Below, one piece after another: positions 25,386 to 35,222 of a DNA stretch of 64,000 nt. Source of the DNA: Crocinitomicaceae bacterium (GTDB lineage Bacteria; Bacteroidota; Bacteroidia; Flavobacteriales_D; Crocinitomicaceae); assembly GCA_016708105.1 (NCBI GenBank), contig JADJGJ010000001.1, positions 1,488,001-1,552,000 on the forward strand, given 5' to 3'. The first letter of the stretch is position 1. The number at the start of each line of letters is the position of its first letter. A program made the translations under genes and the position numbers. The notes under the pieces were generated by a model that saw nothing but the letters and a program-made list of their open reading frames with translations, ran no database searches and was not told where the DNA came from.

Positions 25386-26147
25386 TTACTTCAAATAGTA
25401 ATCACCTGATTCAGAAATGCCAATTTTTTTCTGCACCAGCATAGCGTTGAAGTGTTTTTCAGTTTGGAACAGATTGGTCCAAAAATCAGTAAATTCGGGA
25501 TAAGCATCTGTACCTGTTTTTAAATTATTTTCAGTGAGCATAAAAGGAAAAATGTGAATACCAATTTCTGTTTGTCCGTTGTCTTTGGCCAACACCGCCA
25601 ATAGGTATAGTTCTTTAATCCAATCATCTGTGATAGGAATACAGCCAATGGTTACACAATTTCCATGAATGTAGATAGCCCCTCCTTTGTCTGCTGCTGG
25701 GCGTTTTCTTTTATCAGCCAGATTAGGGTAAGACACCCCAAGTGAAAGAAAAAAATTACTGTATGGATTAAAATGATTCAAGTGATAATACCCTTCCGGA
25801 ATTTGCATATCTCCCTGTTGAACTTTGGGTCCCAAATCACCGCTGAAGGAACAAAAGCCATATTTTTTCATGAATGTCCAAATACTATCTTGCTTATTTT
25901 TGACATACACAACCAACTCTTGCTCATATTTGTAAGCTTTGATCATGAGTTGAAAATCTGTTCGTGAAAGTCCCGTTGAATCAAGCTCAGCACAAATACC
26001 GGTATACTTTTCGTCATAGGCGGTTTTTACACGTGAATAGGCTAGTTGGTCATCTAAAAATCCGGCATAGTTATTGACGCCTGTTAACAAAAAATAAGAT
26101 AACAACGCGTATTTTATTAGTAAATTCGTCCCTGCTGAATTTGGCAT
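25386..26147 (-). CDS. L,D-transpeptidase (YafK/YkuD-like)
   Basis: The ~253-residue protein has an N-terminal hydrophobic segment serving as signal or anchor. The catalytic YkuD motif is H161-G-N-C-V-T-I-G-C169, with C169 the nucleophile (family form HGxxxxxxxSxGC). P-E-G-Y-Y-H-L-N-H-F-N-P upstream is typical of YafK-type members. These enzymes act on peptidoglycan cross-links or on links to outer-membrane proteins in the periplasm. A TTG at 26153 extends the frame two codons, but the ATG at 26147 is more likely. Confidence 0.88.
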   Translation of the reverse strand: MPNSAGTNLLIKYALLSYFLLTGVNNYAGFLDDQLAYSRVKTAYDEKYTGICAELDSTGLSRTDFQLMIKAYKYEQELVVYVKNKQDSIWTFMKKYGFCSFSGDLGPKVQQGDMQIPEGYYHLNHFNPYSNFFLSLGVSYPNLADKRKRPAADKGGAIYIHGNCVTIGCIPITDDWIKELYLLAVLAKDNGQTEIGIHIFPFMLTENNLKTGTDAYPEFTDFWTNLFQTEKHFNAMLVQKKIGISESGDYYLK

Positions 26148-26196
26148 ATACAAAAGAGTTTAACAATAATAATACCAACTAATAAATAAAGTAACA

Positions 26197-27828
26197 ATGA
26201 TGGATATGAAGCGGATTGTTTTTATTCTAACCTGGATCATTGCTGTTCCGGTATTTTCACAATACACAGAAAAAGAAACTACTCAAAAATTTGAAGAAGT
26301 TTTCAATTATCTTAAAATGTATTACGTTGATGATTTTGATGGAGCAGCCATCACAGATGCCGGTATCATTGCCATGCTGAAAGAGTTAGACCCGCATAGT
26401 TATTTGATTTCAAAAGAAGAAGTACAAAGTGCAAATGAAAAAATAGACGGAAGTTTTGTTGGAGTAGGTATCCGTTTTGATATCATAGATGATACGCTTA
26501 CCGTGGTAAACATCATTGAAGGTGGTCCATGTGAAAAAGTAGGTGTAAAAGCCGGTGATAAAATTGTGGTAATTGATGGTGAAAATATTGCCGGAGTTGG
26601 TTTAGAAAATGCTGGTGTACGTGAACGTCTAATGGGTGAAAAAGGATCGCTTGTTGTGCTTGGTATTAAACGCAGAGGTGAAAATGATCTCATCAGTTTT
26701 GACGTGCGCCGAGATAAAATTCCGCTTTTCAGCGTGGCAAGCTACTATATGGTGACTGATAAAACGGGCTATATCAAGGTAACCAATTTTGCTCGCACTA
26801 CCATGGAAGAGTTTAGAGATGCTTTAGTATTTCTTAAAGAAAGGGGAATGAAAAATCTCATTCTGGATTTACAAGAAAATCCCGGTGGTTTATTGCATGT
26901 AGCAAAATACATGGTAGATATGTTTTTGAAAGATGATAAATTGATTGTCTATTCTGAAGGTCGCGCTCAACCAAGACAAGATATGTATGCGGATAACAAA
27001 GACAATAATGGTCAATATTATTTTGATCAAAAAGACGGCTTGTTTGAAAAAGGTAAGCTTGTAGTTTTAGTGAATGAAAATTCTGCTTCAGCATCAGAAA
27101 TTGTTGCAGGCGCTATTCAAGACTGGGACCGCGGGCTTATTGTTGGTCGCAGAACTTTTGGCAAAGGTCTGGTGCAACGACCTTATAAATTAAGTGATGG
27201 ATCTGAAGTAAGAATTACCATTGCACGTTATTATACTCCATCAGGCAGATTTATTCAGTCTCCGTATGACGATGGTGTAGATGCTTATTTTCAGGCTGAT
27301 TTAAATCGCTACCTGAGTGGTGAATTAATGCATGAAGACAGTATTAAATTCCCTGATTCATTAGAATATTATACCCTCAAACTAAAACGCAAAGTGTTTG
27401 GCGGTGGTGGTGTAATGCCTGATATTTTTGTTCCGATTGACACGATGGAAATGTCTACCATGTATCGTGAAATTAGTAGAAAAGGAACGATCAATACGTT
27501 TGCATTTGATTTTGTAGACAAAAACAGAGAAAAGCTTCAGAAAAATTATCCAAGTTTTGAAATCTATAAAACAAATTTTAACGTTGAAAAAGAAGCGATG
27601 CCTGCTTTTTGGGAAATGGTAAAAGCTGAAGGAATTACCTATTCTGAAAAAGATTATCAGACATCTAAAAAACTTATTCATACGCTAATTTCTGCCCGCA
27701 TTGCATCTAATTTGTGGGACTTTGCAAAATTCTATGAAATATATAATATCCAAGAAAATGAAGCTTTCATCAAAGGGCTTGAATTAATTGAAGGAAAGAA
27801 AATTGAAGAACTTGGGCTTGATTTTTAA
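26197..27828 (+). CDS. S41-family C-terminal processing peptidase
   Basis: The 543-residue periplasmic protease has a signal peptide (I-V-F-I-L-T-W-I-I-A-V-P-V-F-S-Q), an N-terminal helical region and a PDZ domain (~85-175; F-V-G-V-G-I-R-F; A-G-D-K-I-V-V-I-D-G). The S41 core has the Ser-Lys dyad: S298 within N-S-A-S-A-S-E-I and K323 in T-F-G-K-G. It trims or degrades exported proteins from their C-termini, and a long C-terminal domain (~400-543) follows the core. It is divergent from the L,D-transpeptidase gene. Confidence 0.94.
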   Translation: MMDMKRIVFILTWIIAVPVFSQYTEKETTQKFEEVFNYLKMYYVDDFDGAAITDAGIIAMLKELDPHSYLISKEEVQSANEKIDGSFVGVGIRFDIIDDTLTVVNIIEGGPCEKVGVKAGDKIVVIDGENIAGVGLENAGVRERLMGEKGSLVVLGIKRRGENDLISFDVRRDKIPLFSVASYYMVTDKTGYIKVTNFARTTMEEFRDALVFLKERGMKNLILDLQENPGGLLHVAKYMVDMFLKDDKLIVYSEGRAQPRQDMYADNKDNNGQYYFDQKDGLFEKGKLVVLVNENSASASEIVAGAIQDWDRGLIVGRRTFGKGLVQRPYKLSDGSEVRITIARYYTPSGRFIQSPYDDGVDAYFQADLNRYLSGELMHEDSIKFPDSLEYYTLKLKRKVFGGGGVMPDIFVPIDTMEMSTMYREISRKGTINTFAFDFVDKNREKLQKNYPSFEIYKTNFNVEKEAMPAFWEMVKAEGITYSEKDYQTSKKLIHTLISARIASNLWDFAKFYEIYNIQENEAFIKGLELIEGKKIEELGLDF

Positions 27829-27833
27829 TTTTG
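27826..27833 (+). promoter_or_regulatory. -7 box (TAATTTTG) overlapping the S41 stop codon
   Basis: TAATTTTG fits TAnnTTTG, overlaps the TAA of the S41 gene and lies 55 bases before the DUF1573 start. Confidence 0.5.
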
Positions 27834-27888
27834 CGAAATAAACCGGTATAAGAAAAATAGAGAAAAACAGAAATACTCACGATTAGAT

Positions 27889-28392
27889 ATGAAAAAAACA
27901 GTTTTTTATTTGCCCCTTATAGTGCTTGCGGCTTGCGCAGGACAAACAGATGAACCCACAACAAATGTTGAAGTGAACAGCGGAGATCAAAGTTCAGTTG
28001 TTGAAACCACTAACCCACAAAATAATGAACAAAACAATAATCAAAATTCAGCTGAAACTGATGGTGAAATTACCACGATAGAATTTCTGGAAACCAAATT
28101 TGATTTTGGAAAAGTTTTTTATCCAAGTGAAAACATGCACACGTTTAAATTTAAAAATACCGGCAATGTTCCCTTAGTGATAAAAGAGGCAACTGCCTCA
28201 TGTGGATGCACCGTGCCTAATAAACCTGATGAGCCCATTGCACCTGGACAAATTGGAGAGTTAGATGTGATTTTCAGACCTAAAGAAGGTCAGGTTGGAC
28301 AACCGGTTTCTAAAACAATCACCGTAGTTGCCAATACTGTTCCGGCTGAATCATATTTAGAAATATCTGCCAATGTCATGAAGGGAATGTAA
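27889..28392 (+). CDS. DUF1573 lipoprotein
   Basis: The 167-residue protein has a lipoprotein signal (L-P-L-I-V-L-A-A-C; Cys16) and then an Asn/Gln/Glu-rich linker of ~45 residues. The DUF1573 immunoglobulin-like domain follows, with D-F-G-K-V, F-K-F-K-N-T-G-N-V-P-L-V-I and the conserved A-S-C-G-C-T-V-P. The function of DUF1573 is not known; the proteins are abundant surface or periplasmic lipoproteins in Bacteroidota. The gene is convergent with the MutS-like gene, with only 6 bases between stops. Confidence 0.9.
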   Translation: MKKTVFYLPLIVLAACAGQTDEPTTNVEVNSGDQSSVVETTNPQNNEQNNNQNSAETDGEITTIEFLETKFDFGKVFYPSENMHTFKFKNTGNVPLVIKEATASCGCTVPNKPDEPIAPGQIGELDVIFRPKEGQVGQPVSKTITVVANTVPAESYLEISANVMKGM

Positions 28393-28398
28393 TGTCAA

Positions 28399-30159
28399 TT
28401 ACTCTTCTGTGATGCCCATTTTTTTAAGTAAGAATGTGGCGTTTTTTCCTTCTGCAATTCCTTTTTTCAAAAGATAATCAAAGCGCAAATTGTCTTGTTC
28501 AATGTACGCATTGAAACAGTAGTTGTGAATGTTTTGGTATTCATTTTCAAGTGTGCACACCGTGAGATCATGAGTTGCTAGTAAGCCCGACGCACCTGAT
28601 TTTGCGAGGCGTGCAAGTATTCGGGCTGAACCTTCTTCTTTATCTTTACTGTTAGTGCCTTTCAAAATTTCATCCAATATAATGAAACAAGATTCTTTTT
28701 CTAATTGGTCAATAATAAATTTCAGGCGCTTGAGTTCAGCAAAAAAATAAGATTCATCATTCACTAAAGAATCAGCTGTTCGCATACTTGAAAAAACTTT
28801 CACCGGGCTGTAATTAAATTCAGCTGCATTTACGGGTAGCCCACAATTGGCAAGCACAATAGACGTTCCGGCGGTTCGCAAAAAAGTACTCTTGCCCGCC
28901 ATATTGGCCCCGGTAACAATAAAAAATGACGACTTATTTATTTCAAAATCATTCCGAACTAAATTTTGTTTATTCATTAAGGGGTGTGCTATTTGTTTAG
29001 CACACACCAATGTTTCTTGTTTATCTGATTTGGTGGGATAGGTATAGCCAGCATGTGTGAAAGCAAAATTGCTGTATGAAACTAAACAGTCTGTTTCACT
29101 AATAATATCAATGGCTAATAAAATTTTTGATGCGTGGGCAGATAACCAATTTTGCGCAGCCAGACTAAAGTGTAAATCACGCAGAAAAAATCCATTGGTA
29201 AAAATGGCTACTAATATGTTGTTACGTTGATCAAATCCCTGCAATATGCGAGATAGCTTTTTAATTTCACTCCATGTTTCATCTGCTGATTTTTTGTTTT
29301 TTTGTAGCTCTGGTTGCGATCTGTCTGTCTCTGAAATCAATTGAATTAATTGACTGATTGGTCCAATGGCATTTGAAATGGCGGTGGTATTTTTATTGAT
29401 AATATTGCCGCGTTTTAAAAATTGAGCACTAATTGCAAGTCCGGTTAGAAAGGTAATCCAGATACTGTTCCATGGCAATATTTCAAAAGCACAGAGTGCA
29501 ATGTGAACAACTGAAATAATTGAAAAAATGGTGGGCAAATAACTAAATGCTGAACGAATGAGTGGTTTAAAATGCTGCACTTTGTGTTTGATTTCTTCGC
29601 TGTCTGCATTTTCAGATTGAGCCAATAGGGTTCTGAATTGTATCATCCATTCAGGGTCTGCCGCCAATTCTTGAATTATTTTTTGTTTTTCATTCAAGTT
29701 TTTGACATCATTACTCAAAAGTTTATCAGCCAGAATTTTTTCACCAAATGATGCATGGGTGCGGTTGATTGCCTGAAAAATACATTGTGCACCAAACACG
29801 TCAAGATCTAATGCAAAAGCATGGTGTGAATCAAGATATTTTTTACCGTCATAAAACATGCTGAAGTCGCCGTCTAGCGCTTTGAGTTCATGCAAGGCAA
29901 TTTGTAACCTGATTTGATAGCTTTTTCTGTTCACTCTGATTGAATTGTAGCGCACAATCATCCAGAAAAAAATAAATGTGCTAACACTAGAAATTCCAAG
30001 TTGTATAAACACGCTTAATTGAGTGAACCATATCAATACGGCAAATAAAAAAGACAATAATCTGAGCGCCCCAAAAATTTGCAATTGTCTGCTCAATTGC
30101 TGTATTTGTCTGCTAGCCTCTTGCTGAGTTGAGGAAAAAAAAAATCTGGAATCTGGCAT
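28399..30159 (-). CDS. Membrane-anchored MutS-like ATPase
   Basis: About 586 residues from the ATG at 30159. The C-terminal ATPase is MutS-type: Walker A G-A-N-M-A-G-K-S-T-F-L-R (K423) and Walker B F-I-I-L-D-E-I-L-K-G-T-N, then T-H-D-L. The N-terminal mismatch-recognition and connector domains of MutS1 are absent. Instead there are two membrane spans near residues 25-70 and two more near 215-260. It is therefore not a standard repair MutS; the role of this Bacteroidota group is unknown. The frame is open upstream to 30321, but that part overlaps the SDR gene. Confidence 0.85.
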   Translation of the reverse strand: MPDSRFFFSSTQQEASRQIQQLSRQLQIFGALRLLSFLFAVLIWFTQLSVFIQLGISSVSTFIFFWMIVRYNSIRVNRKSYQIRLQIALHELKALDGDFSMFYDGKKYLDSHHAFALDLDVFGAQCIFQAINRTHASFGEKILADKLLSNDVKNLNEKQKIIQELAADPEWMIQFRTLLAQSENADSEEIKHKVQHFKPLIRSAFSYLPTIFSIISVVHIALCAFEILPWNSIWITFLTGLAISAQFLKRGNIINKNTTAISNAIGPISQLIQLISETDRSQPELQKNKKSADETWSEIKKLSRILQGFDQRNNILVAIFTNGFFLRDLHFSLAAQNWLSAHASKILLAIDIISETDCLVSYSNFAFTHAGYTYPTKSDKQETLVCAKQIAHPLMNKQNLVRNDFEINKSSFFIVTGANMAGKSTFLRTAGTSIVLANCGLPVNAAEFNYSPVKVFSSMRTADSLVNDESYFFAELKRLKFIIDQLEKESCFIILDEILKGTNSKDKEEGSARILARLAKSGASGLLATHDLTVCTLENEYQNIHNYCFNAYIEQDNLRFDYLLKKGIAEGKNATFLLKKMGITEE

Positions 30160-30169
30160 GAAGAATAAA

Positions 30170-30967
30170 TTATGTTGCCTTTTGTTTGCGAATAATTTTC
30201 CAGAATAACCAAGGCCAGAATCTTTTGATATGGACTGCAAGAATTTCTTTATTACCAATGAGAACGGCTTTTTTATTTTTTGAAACAGCACCCAACATCT
30301 TACGCACACATACATCAGCACTCATTCCGGTTTCTTGATTATGATCCATTACGCCGTGAGCATTACCTTCAGCATTGAGTGCTGATTTAGAAATATTGGT
30401 GTTGATTTTTCCGGGGTAAACCAAGGTTACACGAATATTATTTTTCTCCTCTTCAAGCAAGAGACTTTCATAAAAACCTTGCAGTGCGTGTTTACTGGCC
30501 GAATAGGCTGAACGCAAAAAGAAACCAAACTTACCCGCAATACTTGATATTACTACTATGTGTCCGTCTTGCTGATTGCGCATGTAAGGCAAAACCGCTT
30601 TGGTAATGGCTATGTTTCCAAAATAATTTATTTCCATGATTCGCCGGTCAATGTTCATGGCAGTTTCACCTGCAATGCCACGTTGACTAAGGCCTCCGTT
30701 GTTGATCAACATATCAATGCGTTTATGCTTTTCAATCACATTTTTTGCAAGCTGATCAAAATTTTCTGAATGTTCAAGATCAAGTAAAAAAATGTCTGAT
30801 TTTTCAGGATAGGTGAGCGATGATTTTACTTCTTCAAGATTTTTCTGATTGCGTGATGACAAAATCACAAAGGCTCCATCAGCATTCAGTTGCTTAGCCG
30901 TTTGTTCTCCAATGCCTGATGAGGCTCCGGTTATCCAGACAATTTTATCTTTAAAAGACATATACAT
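30170..30967 (-). CDS. Short-chain dehydrogenase/reductase
   Basis: This is a classical SDR of ~265 residues. The NAD(P)-binding motif T-G-A-S-S-G-I-G is near residues 14-21 and N-N-G-G near 89-92. The catalytic serine is in V-I-S-S-I-A-G-K, and the Y-x-x-x-K pair in Y-S-A-S-K. It resembles DltE/YqjQ-type SDRs with a hydrophobic C-terminal tail (W-P-W-L-F-W-K-I-I). Substrate unknown. It ends 10 bases before the MutS-like start and is probably co-transcribed with it. Confidence 0.92.
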   Translation of the reverse strand: MYMSFKDKIVWITGASSGIGEQTAKQLNADGAFVILSSRNQKNLEEVKSSLTYPEKSDIFLLDLEHSENFDQLAKNVIEKHKRIDMLINNGGLSQRGIAGETAMNIDRRIMEINYFGNIAITKAVLPYMRNQQDGHIVVISSIAGKFGFFLRSAYSASKHALQGFYESLLLEEEKNNIRVTLVYPGKINTNISKSALNAEGNAHGVMDHNQETGMSADVCVRKMLGAVSKNKKAVLIGNKEILAVHIKRFWPWLFWKIIRKQKAT

Positions 30968-31197
30968 TAAAGCACGAAAGTAAAGATTTTTATTTGTTGT
31001 GGAGAATGCTAACTGTGAAGTGCCACTTTTTAATGCTTGATTTTCACTTTCATTTTAATTAATGTGGATGATTCAGTTTTATTGAAATCTCAAACAAATT
31101 CATTTCCAATAGGTTTAAATTTTATTTGTCAACGTAACAAAATATTAAACAAGGTTGTCAGTGCTTGTCAGCCTGATATTATTATATTCGTGAATAC

Positions 31198-32403
31198 ATG
31201 AAGTGGATACCTGATGCCCATTTTGACAATTATTATGATTCTGCCCGGTATAAATTGGTGTGGCGAATTACCTTGCTTCTGTTTATCATGTTGCCATTTT
31301 TATGGACTACTTTGTTGATTACCGGAGACACAGTGGCTATTCCTGCCATCATTGCTTGGGCGCTCAACGGCATTATCCTCTTTGTACTTTATAAAAGCAG
31401 AAATTATAGATTGAGCGCCTTTATATTTTCATTGATTGGAACAACTTTTTGTTCAGGAATTTTGTTGGGATATCCGCAAATTTTTCATTACGTGGACTCT
31501 TTTTGGATGATGGTGCTTATACTGTTTACGTATTTTACCCTTGGCAAATTTTGGGGCAATATCATTTTGATTGTTAATCTTACGGCTGTAATTGTTTTTA
31601 TTCTTTTTTTTCTGAATTATAGCTTATCAATGATTAATCACTTGCAGGATACTGAATTAATTTCAAAATCAATTGACGTACTCATTTGCGGTTCTTGCAT
31701 GGCTTTCATGATTTTTCAATTTTTATCTACCACGCAATACGCTGAGAATAATTTCAAAAAGGCTAATGCAGATTTGCAGCGCAGGAATGAAGAAGTAGCT
31801 AACCAGAATCAGGAAAAAACAGTCATGCTGAGAGAGATTCACCACCGCGTAAAAAATAATTTGCAAGTAATTACCAGTTTGCTCAGGTTGCAATCTCGTG
31901 ACGCCAAAGATTTTCAAACTATTGAAATGTTCAAAGATTCAACTAACCGAGTTGTAGCCATGGCATTGATTCATGAAAAAATGTATCAGTCTAAAGATCT
32001 TGCAAAAATTAATTTGGAAGAATACTTGAAATCACTGCTTGCTGATTTGGTAGATTCTTATGCAGTTGATATTCCGCTACAAACTAAAATTTATTCTAAT
32101 CTTGAACATGTAACCAATAAATCATTAGTACCGCTGGCATTGCTTTTTAATGAAATGGTGTCTAATTCATTGAAGCACGCTTTTACAGGCAGATCATATG
32201 GGTCAATTCACATTCATATTGAGAAGCAGAATGGCCAAGTAGTCATTATGTATGAAGATGACGGAACCTGGAAAGAAAAACAGAAACAAAATTCATTTGG
32301 ACTTGAGTTGATTGAAACTCTCACTGAGCAACTTGATGGTAAATACACTCGGCTAAGTGGAAACGGAACAAAATATGAATTCACTTTGCCTGATAATTTA
32401 TAA
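31198..32403 (+). CDS. HisKA_2-type sensor histidine kinase with six-span membrane domain
   Basis: The 401-residue kinase has six predicted spans in residues 20-180. A short coiled coil leads into the dimerisation box E-I-H215-H-R-V-K-N-N-L-Q-V, the HisKA_2/HWE-like phosphoacceptor. The HATPase domain has F-N-E-M-V-S-N-S-L-K-H-A (N box) and Y-E-D-D-G then S-F-G-L-E-L-I (G boxes). No extracellular sensor domain is evident, so the signal is probably sensed within the membrane. No response regulator gene is adjacent. The cmk gene starts ten bases after the stop. Confidence 0.92.
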   Translation: MKWIPDAHFDNYYDSARYKLVWRITLLLFIMLPFLWTTLLITGDTVAIPAIIAWALNGIILFVLYKSRNYRLSAFIFSLIGTTFCSGILLGYPQIFHYVDSFWMMVLILFTYFTLGKFWGNIILIVNLTAVIVFILFFLNYSLSMINHLQDTELISKSIDVLICGSCMAFMIFQFLSTTQYAENNFKKANADLQRRNEEVANQNQEKTVMLREIHHRVKNNLQVITSLLRLQSRDAKDFQTIEMFKDSTNRVVAMALIHEKMYQSKDLAKINLEEYLKSLLADLVDSYAVDIPLQTKIYSNLEHVTNKSLVPLALLFNEMVSNSLKHAFTGRSYGSIHIHIEKQNGQVVIMYEDDGTWKEKQKQNSFGLELIETLTEQLDGKYTRLSGNGTKYEFTLPDNL

Positions 32404-32412
32404 TTTTATCAT

Positions 32413-33117
32413 GTGAATCATTTAACCATTGCCATAGACGGTTACTCATCATGCGGAAAAAGTACGCTGGCTAAAGAAATTGCCAATGCCCTCAACTTTA
32501 TATATGTAGACAGCGGAGCCATGTATCGCGCATTCACGCTTCACTTAATCAATAAAGGTCTGCTCAAAGACGGCGCTTATATTAAAAATCAGATTCTTGC
32601 CGAATTGGAAAAAACTGAAATAGATTTTAAATACAATAAGACGTTAAGTAAATCTGAAACCTATTTGAATGGTGAGAATGTTGAAAAAGATATCCGTTCT
32701 TCACTCATTTCAAGACAGGTAAGTCCAATAAGCGCCATTGCAGAGGTACGTACAAAAATGGTGCAGTTACAACAATACCTTGGGCGCAAGGGCAATGTGG
32801 TAATGGATGGCAGAGATATTGGAACCGTTGTTTTTCCAAATGCTGATGTAAAATTATTTATGACGGCATCCAATGAAGTGCGTGCGCAACGCAGGCTCAT
32901 TGAATTGCAAGACAAAGGTGAACACATAAGTTTTGATGAGGTGAAAAAGAGTCTTTCACAACGTGATTATCTTGATATGAACAGGGAAATCAGTCCTTTA
33001 AAAAAAGCAGGTGATGCCATTGAAATTGATAACTCTGAACTTACGCGTGAAGAACAACTTGCGCTGGCCTTGTCAATTATCAGAGAGAAAGCTGAAAAAT
33101 CAAAACTCACTCAGTGA
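32413..33117 (+). CDS. cmk: Cytidylate kinase
   Basis: This 234-residue enzyme phosphorylates CMP/dCMP with ATP. The P-loop is I-D-G-Y-S-S-C-G-K-S-T. Y-V-D-S-G-A-M-Y-R-A follows, then V-M-D-G-R-D-I-G-T-V-V-F, both diagnostic of Cmk. The start is a GTG at 32413; an ATG two bases earlier is followed at once by TGA. It directly follows the kinase gene, but the link is probably only positional. Confidence 0.95.
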   Translation: MNHLTIAIDGYSSCGKSTLAKEIANALNFIYVDSGAMYRAFTLHLINKGLLKDGAYIKNQILAELEKTEIDFKYNKTLSKSETYLNGENVEKDIRSSLISRQVSPISAIAEVRTKMVQLQQYLGRKGNVVMDGRDIGTVVFPNADVKLFMTASNEVRAQRRLIELQDKGEHISFDEVKKSLSQRDYLDMNREISPLKKAGDAIEIDNSELTREEQLALALSIIREKAEKSKLTQ

Positions 33118-33158
33118 ATGGTGTGGCAATGCCTGCCGTTTGAAATCGAAAGTTTTAT

Positions 33159-33166
33159 TAATTTTG
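33159..33166 (+). promoter_or_regulatory. -7 box (TAATTTTG) of fbaB
   Basis: It fits TAnnTTTG and lies 26 bases before the fbaB ATG at 33193. Confidence 0.6.
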
Positions 33167-33192
33167 TCCCCTGATTTAATTTTAAAGATTCC

Positions 33193-34257
33193 ATGGCTAC
33201 AAGCAAAGTAATTGAAATTCTGGGCAAAGATGGAGAAGCATTGCTCAATCATGAATGTAAAACCATTTCAAAAAATCTCATTCACCTGCCGGGGGCTGAT
33301 TTTGTTGATCGCTGTTTTGCCCAAACCAATCGTAGTCCTCAGGTTTTGAGAAATCTTGAAGCCATTTATAATCATGGGCGTCTTGCAGGTACAGGTTATG
33401 TTTCTATTTTACCGGTTGATCAGGGAATTGAGCATTCTGCCGGCGCATCGTTTGCACCCAATCCGGTTTATTTTGATCCTGAAAATATTGTAAAGCTTGC
33501 CATTGAAGGTGGATGTAATGGTGTAGCCTCAACGTTTGGAGTGTTGGCATCATGCTCACGTAAGTATGCGCACAAAATTCCGTTCATCGTAAAAATTAAT
33601 CACAACGAGTTTTTGTCTTATCCAAATAAATTTGACCAGATTGAATTTGGCAGTGTTGATGAAGCCTGGAACTTAGGTGCAGCAGCAGTTGGAGCCACCA
33701 TTTATTTTGGCTCACCTGAATCAACAAGACAAATTGTAGAAGTTGCGCGTGCATTTGAACGTGCACATGAATTAGGCATGGCAACTATCTTGTGGTGCTA
33801 TTTGCGCAACAACGCATTCAAAAAAGATGGGGTAGATTATCATGTTGCAACAGATATTACTGCGCAGGCAAATCACTTGGGAGTTACTATTCAAGCTGAT
33901 ATCATCAAACAAAAATTACCGGAGAACAATGGAGGATATACCGCTGTAAACTTTGGTAAAACACATGCAAAAGTTTATTCTGAACTCACTACCGATAATC
34001 CAATTGATTTGTGCAGATATCAGGTAGCAAATTGCTATATGGGACGCAATGGCCTCATAAATTCAGGTGGTGCATCAACCGGCAGTGGAGTATCAGATTT
34101 ACAAGAGGCGGTGAAAACAGCTGTAATTAATAAACGCGCAGGTGGTCATGGTTTGATTTCGGGAAGAAAAGCTTTCCAAAAAGACATGAAAGAAGGGGTA
34201 ATATTATTAAACGCAATTCAGGATGTGTATCTTGATGCATCCGTGACTATAGCTTAA
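33193..34257 (+). CDS. fbaB: Class I fructose-bisphosphate aldolase (DhnA/FbaB type)
   Basis: This glycolytic/gluconeogenic enzyme cleaves fructose-1,6-bisphosphate through a Schiff base, without a metal. The 354-residue protein contains I-L-P-V-D-Q-G-I-E-H-S at the phosphate-binding strand, F-I-V-K-I-N-H-N-E, and the C-terminal G-G-H-G-L-I-S-G-R-K-A-F-Q-K typical of the DhnA/FbaB family. It shares no similarity with class II enzymes. accD follows after 11 bases, probably in the same transcript. Confidence 0.93.
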   Translation: MATSKVIEILGKDGEALLNHECKTISKNLIHLPGADFVDRCFAQTNRSPQVLRNLEAIYNHGRLAGTGYVSILPVDQGIEHSAGASFAPNPVYFDPENIVKLAIEGGCNGVASTFGVLASCSRKYAHKIPFIVKINHNEFLSYPNKFDQIEFGSVDEAWNLGAAAVGATIYFGSPESTRQIVEVARAFERAHELGMATILWCYLRNNAFKKDGVDYHVATDITAQANHLGVTIQADIIKQKLPENNGGYTAVNFGKTHAKVYSELTTDNPIDLCRYQVANCYMGRNGLINSGGASTGSGVSDLQEAVKTAVINKRAGGHGLISGRKAFQKDMKEGVILLNAIQDVYLDASVTIA

Positions 34258-34268
34258 AACATTATTTT

Positions 34269-35114
34269 ATGGGTTGGTTTACAAGAAAGAAAGAAGGGAT
34301 CGTTACATCAACAGCTGAAAAGAAAGAAACTCCTGAAGGTTTATGGTATAAATGTCCTAAATGTAAATCAGTGGTTTCTACTGATGAACATGAGAAAGAA
34401 TTGTTTGTTTGCAAAACCTGCGGACATCATGATCGCATTGGATCACTGGAATACTTCAATATTCTTTTCGATAACGGAAAGTTCACTGAATTTGCAAAGG
34501 GAATTTTCGCCGGTGACCCCTTGGAATTTGAAGATACAAAAAAGTATACTGATCGCATTAAAGGAGAACGTTCTAAAACTGGTTTGGATGACGCCATTCG
34601 TTGCGGACATGGAAAGATGAATAAAAACGAAGTGGTGATTGCAGGCATGGATTTCAAATTCATTGGTGGTTCTATGGGGAGCGTTGTTGGTGAAAAAATT
34701 GCGCGCGCCGTTGATAAAGCAATTGAATTAAAATGTCCTTTGATTATCATTTCCAAATCTGGTGGTGCTCGTATGATGGAGGCAGGATTGTCATTAATGC
34801 AAATGGCTAAAACATCTGCAAAATTGACTCAACTCGCTGATGCAGGCTTGCCTTATTTTTCTCTCATGACTGATCCAACTACCGGTGGTGTTACGGCTTC
34901 GTTCGCCATGTTGGGTGATATCCATATTTCTGAACCTAATGCTCTCATAGGGTTTGCCGGACCACGAGTAGTGAAAGAAACTATCGGTCGTGATTTGCCT
35001 GAAGGTTTTCAAACGGCTGAGTTTCTACTTGAACACGGGTTTTTAGATTTGATTGTTGAACGTAAGGACTTGAAAAACAAGATTTCTGCATTGGTTGAAC
35101 AGTTCAAAAACTAA
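34269..35114 (+). CDS. accD: Acetyl-CoA carboxylase carboxyltransferase beta subunit
   Basis: This subunit takes part in the first committed step of fatty acid synthesis. The 281-residue protein has the N-terminal zinc ribbon (C29, C32, C48, C51). The carboxyltransferase core carries G-G-S-M-G-S-V-V-G-E-K, K-S-G-G-A-R-M-M-E-A-G and the L-I-G-F-A-G-P-R-V oxyanion region. The alpha subunit (accA) is not nearby. It lies 11 bases after fbaB. Confidence 0.96.
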   Translation: MGWFTRKKEGIVTSTAEKKETPEGLWYKCPKCKSVVSTDEHEKELFVCKTCGHHDRIGSLEYFNILFDNGKFTEFAKGIFAGDPLEFEDTKKYTDRIKGERSKTGLDDAIRCGHGKMNKNEVVIAGMDFKFIGGSMGSVVGEKIARAVDKAIELKCPLIIISKSGGARMMEAGLSLMQMAKTSAKLTQLADAGLPYFSLMTDPTTGGVTASFAMLGDIHISEPNALIGFAGPRVVKETIGRDLPEGFQTAEFLLEHGFLDLIVERKDLKNKISALVEQFKN

Positions 35115-35154
35115 TTATTTTCATGTATTAATTATCAGTACCTGATTTTATTAC

Positions 35155-35162
35155 TATCTTTG
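35155..35162 (+). promoter_or_regulatory. -7 box (TATCTTTG) of rpsO
   Basis: An exact TAnnTTTG match 60 bases before the rpsO start, leaving a leader of about 55 bases in which S15 autoregulation could act. Confidence 0.65.
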
Positions 35163-35222
35163 CGCCCTGTCTTAAGGTAAGGCAGCATAAATTACATAAG
35201 AATCATTTAAATAAATATTGGC

